64,000 nucleotides of DNA from Petunia secreta (GCA_029990175.1 JARKIP010000038.1:22513501-22577500); one strand, 5' to 3'; positions 35,392 through 47,087 are shown, counted from the first letter of the stretch. A program made the numbers and translations. Notes: generated from the sequence alone by a model not told the origin.

Positions 35392-36733
35392 TGTTGCTCC
35401 CAAACGCACATGCAAGTATACGTGGTCGACAAGTAATAAAGTGATAAGATGAGTATCGTTCCCACGAGGACTATGCAGACTGAATTCTAGCAAACAATTT
35501 ATATAAACTATTCAGGGATCTTTTCCAATAGTGATGAGTTTATTAACTAAAGAACAGTAATTAAATGGTAGAAGTGAATTCAAACAATGGAGCAAGACTT
35601 GGTTGTTATCAGTAATAAGGAGACGATCCAGGGTCAGAGTTACGAACAATCCAGTTGAGTTTTCCAATTGATTTCACTTCTTAAATCCCGGGTTACTAAC
35701 TAACAGATTAAATGTACCCGTGAAAACCTTTCAGTTCTTCACGGTCTATGCAGGCTACTACAATCCCTATATGTCTATGGGTTGAATCATGTGCACGCAT
35801 TAACGAATTCTGTAATTAGTTAAACTAGGCGAGCAAGTATATGTCTACCCTACTCACAAATTGGTTCCCCGATGCCCGGGTTCACAAACTAGTCCTATTC
35901 TTTCTTATTACGTAATTAAATTCTCTCTTTCGAGTTCAATCTAAAAACCATAGATAATGCGTAATAATCGGGCCCTGACAATTACACAAGTGAAATCAAG
36001 AAAGAATAAGTAACCCGTAATGGGATTCAATTAATGGGAATCAATCTTCAAACATCAACCTTCATGTAATACTCTAACCCTAGAACGATAGTTTTAGCTA
36101 CGCATACTCATAATACCAACACAAGGAATTGATGTAATAATGAAATAATGATGAAATAAATTAATGGAAGGAAGAAAAACCCTTGTCTTGATGTTATGAG
36201 CTCTCCAATTTACTCCAAGGTCTGAACTCCTATGAAAAACTAAGTAAAAGAGTATTTATAGTGTTTACAAACACCTAGTAATAAGTTAGACCCAATCCTA
36301 GACGAAATAGGACGTAAAAACGCGCACAAGGGGCGCTATAACGGGCGCCCCGCGCCTCGTAACGCATGACAACAACCAGAACCCGCCACATTCTCCACGC
36401 TTTGGCCATGCGCCGCGTGGAGAACCGCGCCAGCCACTGCGCGCGCTAGGCAGCGCGGCGCGTGGGCTAAAGCGCCAAGCCATTTTCCTGATTCGTTCGC
36501 TCCTTTGCTCGCTCGTGTCATGCCTTCGTGTGCTCGATCCAATCCTCAATCAAAATCCAATCTTTTCTTGCTCAATCATGCTCTTAAAAGCTCCAATTAC
36601 ACTGCATAACAACCTACATACACACGACATAAAATCAGTGCAGAACCACATTCATAAACCATAAAACGAGCGAATAAAGTATCCAAACGTAAGGAAATAT
36701 TAAGGAAATATTGGCATAAAATGCCAAACATCA
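35392..36733 (-). repeat. 3' LTR of the Athila-like element
   Basis: In plus orientation starts TGTTGCTCCC and ends AAACATCA. A GC-rich core (36318-36480) gives false Arg/Ala-rich frames on the minus strand that have counterparts in the other LTR. Confidence 0.9.
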
Positions 36734-38766
36734 CCACCCCACACTTGAACCTTTGCTCGTCCTCGAGCAATTACAAATAACTTCCAACCTAGGTAGAACA
36801 GGTCTGCCCATGACTATGGTTGATACCGACCATTGAACCAATGCACACATGATTACTATGGATCCACAAACATGCCAACAATTTACCAAAACCAAAAATA
36901 TGAGAACAACCACCCCAAAATAGCTCAAATTCACCAACTCAACTTAATGCAACCACGCTCCCACAAAATCACACCTATCTACTCAACCAAGAACTATCAA
37001 CTTCACCTATTTCATGCAAACCACGTGCCCTCACCAATATGAAGCAAAAGAGTGCCCTCCCCAAAAATCACACACAACAATCAATATCATGAATAGAACG
37101 GGGCAATACAAATGAATTCACTCACTCTCATGAAAATCTCACATGTCACACACAACGTACATAGGCTTGCCCGTAGTGTAGGACTCCACTAATGTAAGCT
37201 CACTCCAATCGGGATTAACTAGGACTTTAGAAAGGTCGTAATGTAGGCTAAGGGGCGGGTAGGATACATATGGTAATAGTGACTACCTCCCTAAGCACTT
37301 TAATACATCACAATTAATTAAGCACAAATCTCATCAAAGCCACCCAATTCAACCACTTCTACACATACACCTTCACACAAGTAGCATTTTTCTATTAAGC
37401 ACACACTAGCAAGGAATGGATATCTTTTTCTCTTTATTTCTTTTTCCACAAATATTTTTTCAACTTTGCTCTTTTTTTCTTTTCTTATTTCAATTTCATC
37501 CAACCTTGCCAATGCCTTTCACTACTTCACAAATTTAACAAGTATCCCTCTTCATTAGCTCCACTCAAAAACCTCCCAAAATCCAACCACAACTCCAAAA
37601 TAACAACACAATATCAATAAAGTGCTTAAGGAGTAAAGGGCCAAAATAGTCAATTTAGAACAAATGGGTCGGCTCGGGGTGTGGGTGCCAACAAAAAGGG
37701 TCAAGGAAATCACAACAACAATTTTTCCAAGGTGTATATATAAGGGTAGGCAAATCAAAAGAAGGCCTTGTATCATTTCCCAACTAGAGCAAACCTAGGA
37801 TTTCGCTTTGCACACACATGGGGCAAGTTCTAGACATTAACATGCAACATGGAGTAAACAAGAACATGCCTCACAACACACATTGCACATGGTCCACACA
37901 AAAAGATTCCATCAACAACTCTCAACTAAGCATCTAGAATGCAACTTGTGGAAATTTAAGCACTAATGCACAAAGGTTCACAATAAAGTCAAGCAAGTGG
38001 ACTCAAGCATCTCAAGGGGGTCGTTCCAATTTTTTTTAGGCATGCATCAAATTACAACCCAAGGACACCAAAAATAGCACATGCAATCAAGTTCAAGTCC
38101 ACCGGTATCAAACAAATCAAAGGCACCTAGCATTCTACCTTTTTCCTACATCTCAGGTCACCTATAATTAATTACTCTAATCCTAAAAAAATAAAAACTA
38201 CCCGGTTCAAAGGCCTCCCCGTGGAAAAGAACCGAGGCCATAAGAAAAACCACGGGGTGGATAACATGTACCACTAATAAACTAAAAGGAAAATCTTTTT
38301 GGAATTTTTCATTGGTTTTCTAATTTTTTTTTTTTTTATATATATTAAAGCAAGAAACAAATAAAAATAAAGTCAAGTGACAAAAGAAAAATCCTACGGT
38401 ACATGCATCCTAACCTCAAAAATAGATAAAGGGTAGTTCCCCACCCCACACTTAAACTAAGCACTGTCCTCAGTGCTAAAAATAAGCAAGCGCACGGTAA
38501 AGAAAACTTCCCTGAAGATTCTAGTCCTTGGTGCTAGCATCCTCCAAGCTTCCATATCGTATGAGGTACTCAGACTTCCCTCATCAGGTCATCAACATTA
38601 GGCAAGGGTGAGGACACCCCACACTTAGCCTCGACATTACATGAACCTGCAATCCAAGGAAAAACAAAAACTACGTGACACTATAAATAAAATAATACAA
38701 GTACAAACTCGGGTTGCCTCCCGAGAAGCGCCTTAGTTAACGTCGTGGCACGACGACACTTTTAGC
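36734..38766 (-). other. Non-coding internal region with repeated polypurine-tract-like motifs
   Basis: Where pol is expected there is only AT-rich sequence. On the minus strand AAGTGTGGGGTGG lies against the 3' LTR (36734-36750) as the functional polypurine tract, and similar AGTGTGGGGTG motifs recur at about 38441-38453 and 38613-38625. GCGCTTCTCGGGAGGCAACC (38711-38735, minus strand), close to the protease stop, is a motif I recall as common in Athila-like elements. Confidence 0.65.
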
Positions 38767-40035
38767 TCACTTCCAGCCTTTATGTCTTCTCTTCTTACGC
38801 CGAACTTTTGCTTTCTTCCCTTCTTTTAGAGAACTCATCTTCAACTTCACATGTGGTTTACTTCCATCTTTTTGTTTGACATATTCAATCATAGAGCACT
38901 CTTCAACCTTAGCTATGTGGTCCTTCTCATTATAAACCTTGAAAGTAACCTTCTCTCCATGCGCTCTAACAGTCATCTCACCCAGCTCCATGTCAATAAG
39001 TGCCTTCGAGGTGACTAAGAATGGTCTCCCCAAAATGATTGGAGCTTCTCGGTCCTCTTCATAATCTAGGACTACAAAATCAGCAGAGAATGTAAACTTA
39101 CCAACTTTTAGCAACACATCCTCCAACTTACCATCAGGGTGAGTGAGTGATCCATCTGCCATCTTAAGAGTAACTGAAGAGGGCTTGATTGCTCCTAGCC
39201 CTAACCTTTTGCAAACAGACAGAGGCATGAGATTTATGCTCGCACCCAAATCACACAAGGCACCAGTGATATTATGCCCTCCAATGGTACAAGGAATAGT
39301 AAACCTCCCAGGATCTTGAAGTTTTGGAGGTAGCTTGCTCAAGATTGTGCTACACTCCTCAACTAACTCAATTGTATCTATCTCTTGAGGCTTTTTCTTC
39401 TTGACTAAAATCTCTTTTAAGAACTTCACAAAGGATGACATCAATTCAAACACATCAGTCAAAGAAATATTAACTTGAAGTTCTTTCAACATACTCACAA
39501 ATTTTTGATACTGGGCCAGATCCTTCGATGGTAATAGTCTGTGCGAGAATGGTGGAGGTGGCAGAGGTGCCTCCTTTCTCTCTTCTTTCTTCTTCACCTT
39601 CTCCACTTTTTCAACTTTTTCTATTTCAGCTCTCTCTTCGGACTTGGCCATCAGCTCTCCACCTTCAATTAAGGTCACTGCAAGACATTGTTCAGGCTCT
39701 TTTTTAACAGTGCTTCTTTCTCCCACCAACTGTCCCAATTGGTGCTCCAAGTTCTTTTGAGCATTGGCAAGATCATGTATGGCTTGTGCATGGGCTGCAG
39801 TGTCAGCTATCATTCTCTGCTGGCCTGCCATTATTTGCTTTAGCATATCTTCAACTGAACTGCTAACCTGCTGTGGTGGAGCTGGAAGTGGGTCGTAATT
39901 ATTCGGGGCTCTCGTATTGCTTTGATAATACCCATTACCAAACTGGTTTTGACCCTGCAGCCTGTTTTGATTACCCACGTAATAAACTGACTCTGGATTA
40001 GAAGAGCTTAGCATGGTCTTGACCACAAACCTCAC
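38767..40035 (-). CDS. Gag C-terminal linker plus aspartic protease (retropepsin)
   Basis: A 422-codon frame. Residues about 1-120 are the gag tail (VGNQNRLQGQNQFGNGYYQS, typical Athila linker), then a Lys/Glu coiled region, then a protease domain: CDLGASINLMPLSVCKRLGL (about residues 262-282; D-L-G-A is the catalytic motif in this lineage), followed by PIILGRPFL, the conserved second signature. The protease would cut the gag polyprotein. The frame ends in a basic tail KVRRKKRRHKGW and a stop, with no RT after it. It overlaps the gag frame by 38 nt in a different frame, so it is reached only by frameshifting or the join is a lesion. Confidence 0.82.
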   Translation of the reverse strand: MRFVVKTMLSSSNPESVYYVGNQNRLQGQNQFGNGYYQSNTRAPNNYDPLPAPPQQVSSSVEDMLKQIMAGQQRMIADTAAHAQAIHDLANAQKNLEHQLGQLVGERSTVKKEPEQCLAVTLIEGGELMAKSEERAEIEKVEKVEKVKKKEERKEAPLPPPPFSHRLLPSKDLAQYQKFVSMLKELQVNISLTDVFELMSSFVKFLKEILVKKKKPQEIDTIELVEECSTILSKLPPKLQDPGRFTIPCTIGGHNITGALCDLGASINLMPLSVCKRLGLGAIKPSSVTLKMADGSLTHPDGKLEDVLLKVGKFTFSADFVVLDYEEDREAPIILGRPFLVTSKALIDMELGEMTVRAHGEKVTFKVYNEKDHIAKVEECSMIEYVKQKDGSKPHVKLKMSSLKEGKKAKVRRKKRRHKGWK

Positions 40036-40825
40036 AAAAGCTCTGGAGTTGTTGAACTGGAGCCACTGGTTGCTGAGCCTTTTGCAGAGCTAACTTGCTA
40101 ATTTGATTGGAAATAGCATCCATCCTCGCCCTTAGCTCTGAAACTGCATCTAACTGAAGTACCCCTGCAGGTTTCTGCGTAATAGCTCTACCATCTCCCT
40201 GCCAGTCAGGATTGCTCTGCGAAAACTTGTCAAGTAAATCATAAATTTGATCAAAATTAAAGGCCAGCACTTGACCTCCAGCAGCAGCATCAACCACGAA
40301 CCCCTCAACAAAAGTGTGTGCAACAACCTCATTGGATTGGTTTTGGTGTGGACAATCTCTCAATAGAGCCTTAAATCTCTCCCAGGCTGAATATAAAGAT
40401 TCTCCTTCTAACTGTCTGAAGGACATAATTTCACTCCTCACCCGGGCTGTCTTGGCAGATGGATAAAACTTAGCCAAGAACTTCTTAGCCAAATCATTCC
40501 AAGTGGTGATAGACTCAGACTTTTCAGCCTTTAACCACCGCTTTGCTGCCCCAATCAGTGAAAACGGGAACAATGTCAAGCGAACATAATCAATAGGAAC
40601 TCCCGTTGGTGTATAAGTATCACTGATCTCCAAGAAATTCTGGATATGTTGTTGCGGATCTTCATGAAGTAATCCACCAAATTGTCCAGTCGTATGTAAC
40701 AATTGTATCATACCGGACTTAATCTCAAAGTTTCCAGTAATTTCAAGCTTAACTATGCTCGAGGCCACTCCCTCCAGGCTGGGGAGAGCAACATCTCGCA
40801 CAGCTAAAGCTTGTTCTTCTGCCAT
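39998..40825 (-). CDS. Athila-like Gag (capsid) protein
   Basis: 275 residues from ATG 40825, 118 bp inside the PBS. Residues about 75-185 are the Retrotrans_gag domain (RLTLFPFSLIGAAKRWLKAE, TTWNDLAKKFLAKFYP, SFRQLEGESLYSAWERFK). The frame ends just after the first half of a zinc knuckle (FCEVCGQDH) and stops at 39998. In relatives gag and protease are one frame; here a small shift near 40020 separates them. Otherwise the protein is intact, consistent with a recent insertion. Confidence 0.85.
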   Translation of the reverse strand: MAEEQALAVRDVALPSLEGVASSIVKLEITGNFEIKSGMIQLLHTTGQFGGLLHEDPQQHIQNFLEISDTYTPTGVPIDYVRLTLFPFSLIGAAKRWLKAEKSESITTWNDLAKKFLAKFYPSAKTARVRSEIMSFRQLEGESLYSAWERFKALLRDCPHQNQSNEVVAHTFVEGFVVDAAAGGQVLAFNFDQIYDLLDKFSQSNPDWQGDGRAITQKPAGVLQLDAVSELRARMDAISNQISKLALQKAQQPVAPVQQLQSFCEVCGQDHAKLF

Positions 40826-40942
40826 TCCTGTAGGTAAAGATCAAGCAGGACCTAATACCTGAAACAGCACAGAACTCAAAACAAAAATTAAACCTGAATA
40901 GAAATTAATAAACTGTTCAAAAAGAAATCAGTCAAAAATTAG

Positions 40943-40960
40943 TCCCCGGCAACGGCGCCA
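40943..40960 (-). other. Primer binding site of the Athila-like element
   Basis: On the minus strand TGGCGCCGTTGCCGGGGA, six bases from the 5' LTR. This is the typical Athila PBS, assigned (from memory) to tRNA-Asp. Confidence 0.85.
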
Positions 40961-40966
40961 AAAACT

Positions 40967-42308
40967 TGTTGCTCCCAAACGTACACGCAAGTATATGTGG
41001 TCGACAAGTAATAAAGTGATAAGATGAGTATCGTTCCCACGAGGACTATGCAGACTGAATTCTAGCAAACAATTTATATAAACTATTCAGGGATCTTTTC
41101 CAATAGTGATGAGTTTATTAACTAAAGAACAGTAATTAAATGGTAGAAGTGAATTCAAACAATGGAGCAAGACTTGGTTGTTATCAGTAATAAGGAGACG
41201 ATCCAGGGTCAGAGTTACAAACAATCCAGTTGAGTTTTCCAATTGATTTCACTTCTTAAATCCCGGGTTACTAACTAACAGATTAAATGTACCCATGAAA
41301 ACCTTTCAGTTCTTCACGGTCTATGCAGGCTACTCCAATCCCTATATGTCTATGGGTTGAATCACGTGCACGCATTAACGAATTATGTAATTAGTTAAAC
41401 TAGGCGAGCAAGTATATGTCTATCCTACTCACAAATTGGTTCCCCGATGCCCGGGTTCACAAACTAGTCCTATTCTTTCTTATTACGTAATTAAATTCCC
41501 TCTTTCGAGTTCAATCTAAAAACCATAGATAATGCGTAATAATCGGCCCCTGACAATTACACAAGTGAAATCAAGAAAGAATAAGTAACTCGTAATGGGA
41601 TTCAATTAATGGGAATCAATCTTCAAACATCAACCTTCATGTAATACTCTAACCCTAGAACGATAGTTTTAGCTACGCATACTCATAATAACAACACAAG
41701 GAATTGATGTAATAATGAAATAATGATGAAATAAATTAATGGAAGGAAGAAAAACCCTTGTCTTGATGTTTTGAGCTCTCCAATTTACTCCAAGGTCTGA
41801 ACTCCTATGAAAAACTAAGTAAAAGAGTATTTATAGTGTTTACAAACACCTAGTAATAAGTTAGACCCAATCCTAGACGAAATAGGACGTAAAAACGCGC
41901 ACAAGGGGCGCTATAACGGGCGCCCCGCGCCTCGTAACACGTGACAGCAACCAGAACCCGCCACATTCTCCAGGCTTTGGCCATGCGCCGCATGGAGAAC
42001 CGCGCCAGCCACTGCGCGTGCTAGGCAGCGCGGCGCGTGGGCTAAAGCGCCAAGCCATTTTCCTGATTCGTTCGCTCCTTTGCTCGCTCGTGTCGTGCCT
42101 TCGTGTGCTCGATCCAATCCTCAATCAAAATTCAATCTTTTCTTGCTCAATCATGCTCTTAAAAGCTCCAATTACACTGCATAACAACCTACATACACAC
42201 GACATAAAATCAGTGCAGAACCACATTCATAAACCATAAAACGAGCGAATAAAGTATCCAAACGTAAGGAAATATTAAGGAAATATTGGCATAAAATGCC
42301 AAACATCA
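40967..42308 (-). repeat. 5' LTR of the Athila-like element
   Basis: Same length (1342 bp) as the left LTR with about 22 substitutions, many of them C/T or G/A. Confidence 0.9.
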
Positions 42309-42477
42309 CTATGAACCTATGATCAAGGCTTCATTTTATATCCATTCTATTTCCGTTTATATGACAACATATCTTTTTAATCATGTTGAAAACAATTACA
42401 ACTTTCTAAAAATATAAATGAATTAACTTATACTTTCTAGTTACGCTAATCCAATAATAATAACAAATCTTTTGTAA

Positions 42478-42560
42478 TTCCACAAGTGGGATCTCGGGAG
42501 GGTAAGATATACAGACCTTGCCCCCACCAAGATGGAGAGATTGTTTCCAGAAGACATTCG
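42478..42560. repeat. Short dispersed repeat (SINE-like), fragment
   Basis: CAAGTGGGATCTCGGGAGG, then GTAAGATATACAGACCTTGC and GATGGAGAGATTGTTTCC: this resembles a short dispersed repeat I recall as common in Solanaceae. It could instead belong to the 3' end of the neighbouring LINE. The family is not assigned. Confidence 0.3.
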
Positions 42561-42719
42561 ATTAAAGAGAAATAATTTTGTAAACATGTGTAATAAGAGA
42601 ACAAGATTTAAACATAATAGCAGATATTGACGCAAAAACTAAATATAACCCAAGTAAACAAAACTAAGCACGCAATACAGATAAAGACTAGGATAGAAAT
42701 AACAAATATATACGAATCA

Positions 42720-44960
42720 CCTATAACTCTCGACTACAGTCTAACCTTCTACCCTTATCCTCGGCCTCCATGCTCTCTTATCTAAGGTCATATCCTCAGT
42801 TATCTGGAGGTGAGCCATATCCTATCTAATTACCTCGCCCCAATTCTTCTTCGGTCTACCTCTGCCTCTCCTTAAACTCAGCACTGTCAACCCCTCTCAC
42901 CTTCTCACTGGGGCATCTGTGCTCCTCCTCTTCACATGTCCGAACCATCGCAGCCTTACTTCGTGCATCTTATCCACTACTGATGTCACGCCCACCTTGT
43001 CGCGAATGAACTCATTCTTAATCTTATCTATCCTAGTATATACACACATCCATCTCAGGATGCATCCCTATCTCTGCTACTCTCATCTGCTGAATACGTG
43101 TGTTCTTGACAGGCCAACACTCCAACCCGTACAACAACGCTGGTCTAACGACCACTCTATGGAACTTCCATTTTAAGTCTAAGTGGCACTTTATTATTGC
43201 AAAGGACCCCAGAAACGAGCTTCCACTTCATCCATCCTGCACTATGCGATGTGTGACATCTTCGTCAATTTCTCCATTACCTTGGATGATTGAGCCAAGA
43301 TACTTGAAGCTTTTCTTCTTGGGGATGACTTGTGTATCGAGCGTCATTTCCCCCTCAAACTCATGAGATGCATCACTGAACTTACATTCCATGTACTCTA
43401 TTTTCATCCTACTCAGTCTGAATCCTTTAGAATTTAGAGTCTGATGCCAAACCTCCAGCTTGGTATTAACTCCGTCGTATGTCTCGTCAACCAAAATAAT
43501 ATCATTTGCAAATAACATACACCATCGGACCTCCCCTTGAATACTCCATGTTAATTCATCCATCACCAGAGCAAACAAAAATGGGTTGAGCGCTGATCCC
43601 TGATGCAACCTCATCTCAACTGAAAAGTGATCCGAGTCACCTGCTACTGTTCTCGCTCGAGTTTTGGCCCCATCGTACATGTCTTTAATTGCTCTGATGT
43701 ATGACATGGGTACGCCTTTAGCTTCCATGCATCTCCACAAAACTTCCCGCAGGACTATGTCATAAGCATTCTCTAGATCAATGAACACCATATGTAGGTC
43801 CCTCTTTTTATCCCTATACTTCTCAACTGACCCTCTCAGAAGATGAATGACTTCCGTAGTCTGTCGCCAAGGCATGAACCCAAATTGGTTCTCGGAGCTA
43901 GTGAATCCCTCCTTATCCTCTTCTCGACCACCCTCTCCAAAACTTTTATGGTATGGCTTAGCAGTTTAATACCCCTGTAGCTGTTGCAATGCTGAATATC
44001 ACCCTTGTTCTTGTACAACGGGACCATGGTACTCCACCTCCACTCTTCTGGAATTCTAGCAGTCCAAAGGATGACCTCGAACAACTCAACTAGCTACTCA
44101 TCCTGCAGTCTTCCAAAATTCTACTGGATCTCGTCAGGCCAGGTTGCTCTTTCCCCTCTCATCTTATGGAGAGCCTCCTTAACCTCTTGAAATTCTATAG
44201 ACATGCAGTATCTAAAATCACGAAAGCTCTCGGAGTGCTCCAAATGGCCCAACACAATATTCCTGTCCCCCTCTTTGTTCAAGAGTTTATGGAAGTATGC
44301 TTGACATCTCCGTTTAATGTGAGCCTCTTCTATCAATACTGTGCCAACCTCATCCTTAATGCACTTCACTTGATCTAAATTATGTGTCCGTCTCTCCCTT
44401 GCCTTGGAGAGCCTATATAGTTTCTTTTCACCACCTTTGTCCGCCAATTCCTTATACAAGAGCTCAAAAGCTGGTTGTTTTAACGTCTATAACCGCTAAC
44501 ATCGCTTCCTTCTTCGCGGTCTTGTATCTCTCTTTATTCTACCCCTTTCTTCGTCGTCCTTGCTTTCTACTAACTTCAAGTAGGCAACCTTCTTGGCCTC
44601 CACTTTTCCTTGGACCTCTTCATTCTACCACCAATCACATCTGAATCTACTAGGGAACCCTTTGAGACCTCTAGCACCTGTATGGCTTCTTCCTTTATAC
44701 AATCAGCTGTCATAGACCACATACTGTCCGTATCTCTCCTACTCTCTCAAGCTCCCATCGCTACCAGCTTCTCCCCCAACTCCTAAATCTTCGCAGGGAT
44801 CAAGGCCCCCAACTTAATCATAGGTCGATCACTGACAACCCTTTTCTTCTTCCTCCCTCGGAACTCTAGATCCATTACCAAAAGCTAATGTTGGGATGTA
44901 AGATTCTCGCTTGAGAAAACCTTACAATCTGCACATTCTCCTCTATCTCTCTTCCTAATA
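42720..44960 (-). pseudogene. RTE-type LINE reverse transcriptase, decayed
   Basis: Three consecutive minus-strand frames cover a non-LTR reverse transcriptase: 44459-44121 (linker ending KEALHKMRGERATWPDEIQ), 44084-43836 (IPEEWRWSTMVPLYKNKGD, NSYRGIKLLSHTIKVLERV) and 43875-43228 (HMVFIDLENAYD, LHQGSALNPFLFALVMDEL, KSFKYLGSIIQ). C-terminal pieces such as LLYGLECWPVKN continue to about 43000 in other frames. The catalytic FADD box reads FAND (43501-43512), losing an essential Asp, and frameshifts separate the pieces. There is no endonuclease domain in view. A poly-A run at 45004-45022 is not at its 3' end given the orientation. Confidence 0.85.
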
Positions 44961-45213
44961 ATAGCTAATATTATTATAAAATAGTTTATGACTACAAGCT
45001 TTAAAAAAAAAAAAAAAAAAAGACTCATTCTTTTTTGTTGTACGTGACACATAAATTGTAAGAGATGGAAAAATAAGTTAAACGAGAGTCAACCTTAATG
45101 AAATGTGAAGTTGCATCAGTCAAAGCAACTATTAGCTGCAATTGCATCCTTTTCCTATGTTCCGATTATGAGGGTGTTTGGACGGGCTTCTCAAAGGTGC
45201 TTATAAGCTAAAG

Positions 45214-45773
45214 GAAAATTTTCAGAAATAGGCAACCCACTACCCAAAATTACAAACAGGAGGCCATATTTTTCTCATGCATAGCACTCATCCCTAAAAT
45301 TACAAATTTTAGCATTCCTTCAAAAAAATCCTAGCTACCAAATCTCCCCCTCCCTTGCCACTAAGCCGCCGGCAGACACCCTCCCCCTACTTTTTTGTAT
45401 TTTACTGAATTTATGTTGTTGATTGCATCTATATCATTGCTTTAGACAAGTTTATATACACAAATCTCCCCCCAAAAAATAAATTATACATGAATATACA
45501 TATATAAATGCGTAGCAATAAGAGAAATACAAAAATATACGGAAAAAAGTAAAAATTCATATAAACATCCTTAATATACAGATTTATTCACTCGCATAAA
45601 CATATTTATACAAATTTATACAATTTTATACATGTGTATAAAATTGTATAAACTTGTACAAACTTGCTACAGGCTACTCTCGGAAAAAGGGTGACAAGTC
45701 GAGTAAGATTCGAAAATATGGGTCATTTTTGGTAATTTTTGTCTTTTGCTTGTCTTTTAGTGTAAAAATCCCT
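45214..45773. mobile_element. Nested non-autonomous element A
   Basis: 560 bp between AAGCTAAAG (45205-45213) and AAGCTAAAA (45774-45782), a 9-bp near-exact duplication. Starts GAAAATTTTCAG and ends TTTTAGTGTAAAAATCCCT. No gene; the terminal inverted repeat is weak. Confidence 0.5.
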
Positions 45774-45783
45774 AAGCTAAAAG

Positions 45784-46909
45784 TTTGGGTAATTTACAAA
45801 ACTATACACCCTAACATTTTACTTTACACAAAAATGTCAACACTATTTCATTTTCAAAACATAGCAATACTTTTTTTCAAAACATAGCAAACACATAAAA
45901 GAGTAGACAAAACTCTAAAATTCACTCCCTATATTTACCTGCCAACAGTCCAGCCGCCCCCCTTTCTACCCTTCCGACGACTACCGCCGGTCGCCGTAAT
46001 TTTTTTTCATTCTTTTAAGTGTAGTTTTATATGTTCTTTGTATTTACTTTGTATTCTTGATGTATTTCCATTCTATGAATCTTCGTACATCGGACACACA
46101 CCGTATATACAACGAACATATAATGTGTGGGATTTCATAACTAAGTGTATATACTTTGTATGTATGTTGTATGTCTACTGTATATACATGACACACAACA
46201 AACATACAAAGCCTATACACTTGCCATACAAAATCCACACAAACAACAACCACCAAGAAAAAACCCTAGCCCCCTCAGATCCGCCCTGTCACCGGAAATA
46301 CAACGAACATACAATGTGTGGAATTTCATAAATAAGTGTATATACTTTGTATGTATGTTGTATATCCATTGTATACACATGACATACAACGAACATACAA
46401 AGCCTATACACTTGCCATACAAATCTACACAACCAACAACCACCAAGAAAAAACCCCTAGCCGCCGCAGATCCGCCAGTCGTCGGAAAAAAAAATCGAAA
46501 TAGATTTGAGCATATATTTTAAAAGCCGACGACGGAGCCGCCGGAGCTCCATCGTCGACTAACAGCAACACCTGCACATACAAAACAGACACAGCAGCAT
46601 CGGAACACACAGAGATGGCCAGTGACGTCACTGACGACGACGGGGCATGTGGGAAGTCACGCCGGCGACCATGAGAAAAGGGGTAGGTGACGCCGGCAAC
46701 GGAAAAGGGGGTGCAATGGCGGTAAAACAGTGGGGGGGGGGGGGGTGGGAAGAGAAGAGGGAGAAGATGGAGAAAAGTTAGGGTTTTTTAGAAAATATTA
46801 TGTTTGGTAGCATTTTAAAAAGTATTGCTACGTCTGGGGTAAATGTGTAAAATATTGCTATATTTTAAACAAAAGGTCTCTAAATTGACATACATTGTAA
46901 TTTATCCAA
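45784..46909. mobile_element. Nested Mutator-like MITE B
   Basis: 1126 bp flanked by exact AGCTAAAAG duplications (45775-45783 and 46910-46918). Ends TTTGGGTAATTTACAA and, inverted, TTTGGATAAATTACAA, with further inverted similarity around the ATAGCAATA-TTTT motif inside. Nine-base duplication suggests Mutator type. Carries the 191-bp tandem repeat. Confidence 0.7.
46108..46489. repeat. 191-bp tandem repeat, two units
   Basis: TACAACGAACATA-AATGTGTGG starts units at 46108 and 46299; both continue through ACTTTGTATGTATGTTGTAT, CAAAGCCTATACACTTGCCA and CAACAACCACCAAGAAAAAA. Within each unit TACTTTGTATGT and ACATACAAAG are inverted. The overlapping frames on both strands are shadows. Confidence 0.8.
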
Positions 46910-47087
46910 AGCTAAAAGCAAAAATTAGAGAAAGTCAACTTTTAGCTTTTTTTGGCACCTTTTTGACTTAAAAGTAGGTGCTTAAAAGCACTTTTTTCTT
47001 TTGGCAAACACCCAAAAAATTTAAAAAGGTTGTTTAAAAGCCATTTTGGCTTAAAAGCACTTAAAATACGTCAATCCAAACACCCTC

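Larger units (their letters stand above)
35392..42308 (-). mobile_element. Athila-like Ty3-gypsy retrotransposon, complete but without pol
   Basis: Two 1342-bp LTRs (35392-36733 and 40967-42308) differ at about 22 sites (about 98.4% identity by eye). Both flanks carry CTATG (35387-35391 and 42309-42313), an exact target duplication. The PBS, a polypurine tract and gag plus protease genes are present on the minus strand. The 2-kb stretch 36734-38766, where RT and integrase should be, is non-coding. At 6917 bp it is much shorter than autonomous Athila elements. It resembles gag-only non-autonomous LTR elements. Confidence 0.93.
45170..47087. mobile_element. Short inverted-repeat transposon carrying two nested insertions
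   Basis: Ends are GAGGGTGTTTGGA and TCCAAACACCCTC with TAT on both sides. The host element proper is 45170-45213 plus 46910-47087 (GCTTATAAGCTAAA ... TTTAGCTTTTTTTGGCACC). The class (hAT- or Harbinger-like) is unclear. Confidence 0.55.

Noticed and set aside
36298..36549. Arg/Ala-rich frames in the Athila-like LTRs
   Set aside because: They fall in a GC-rich LTR core, are repeated at 41873-42124 in the other LTR, and have no signature.
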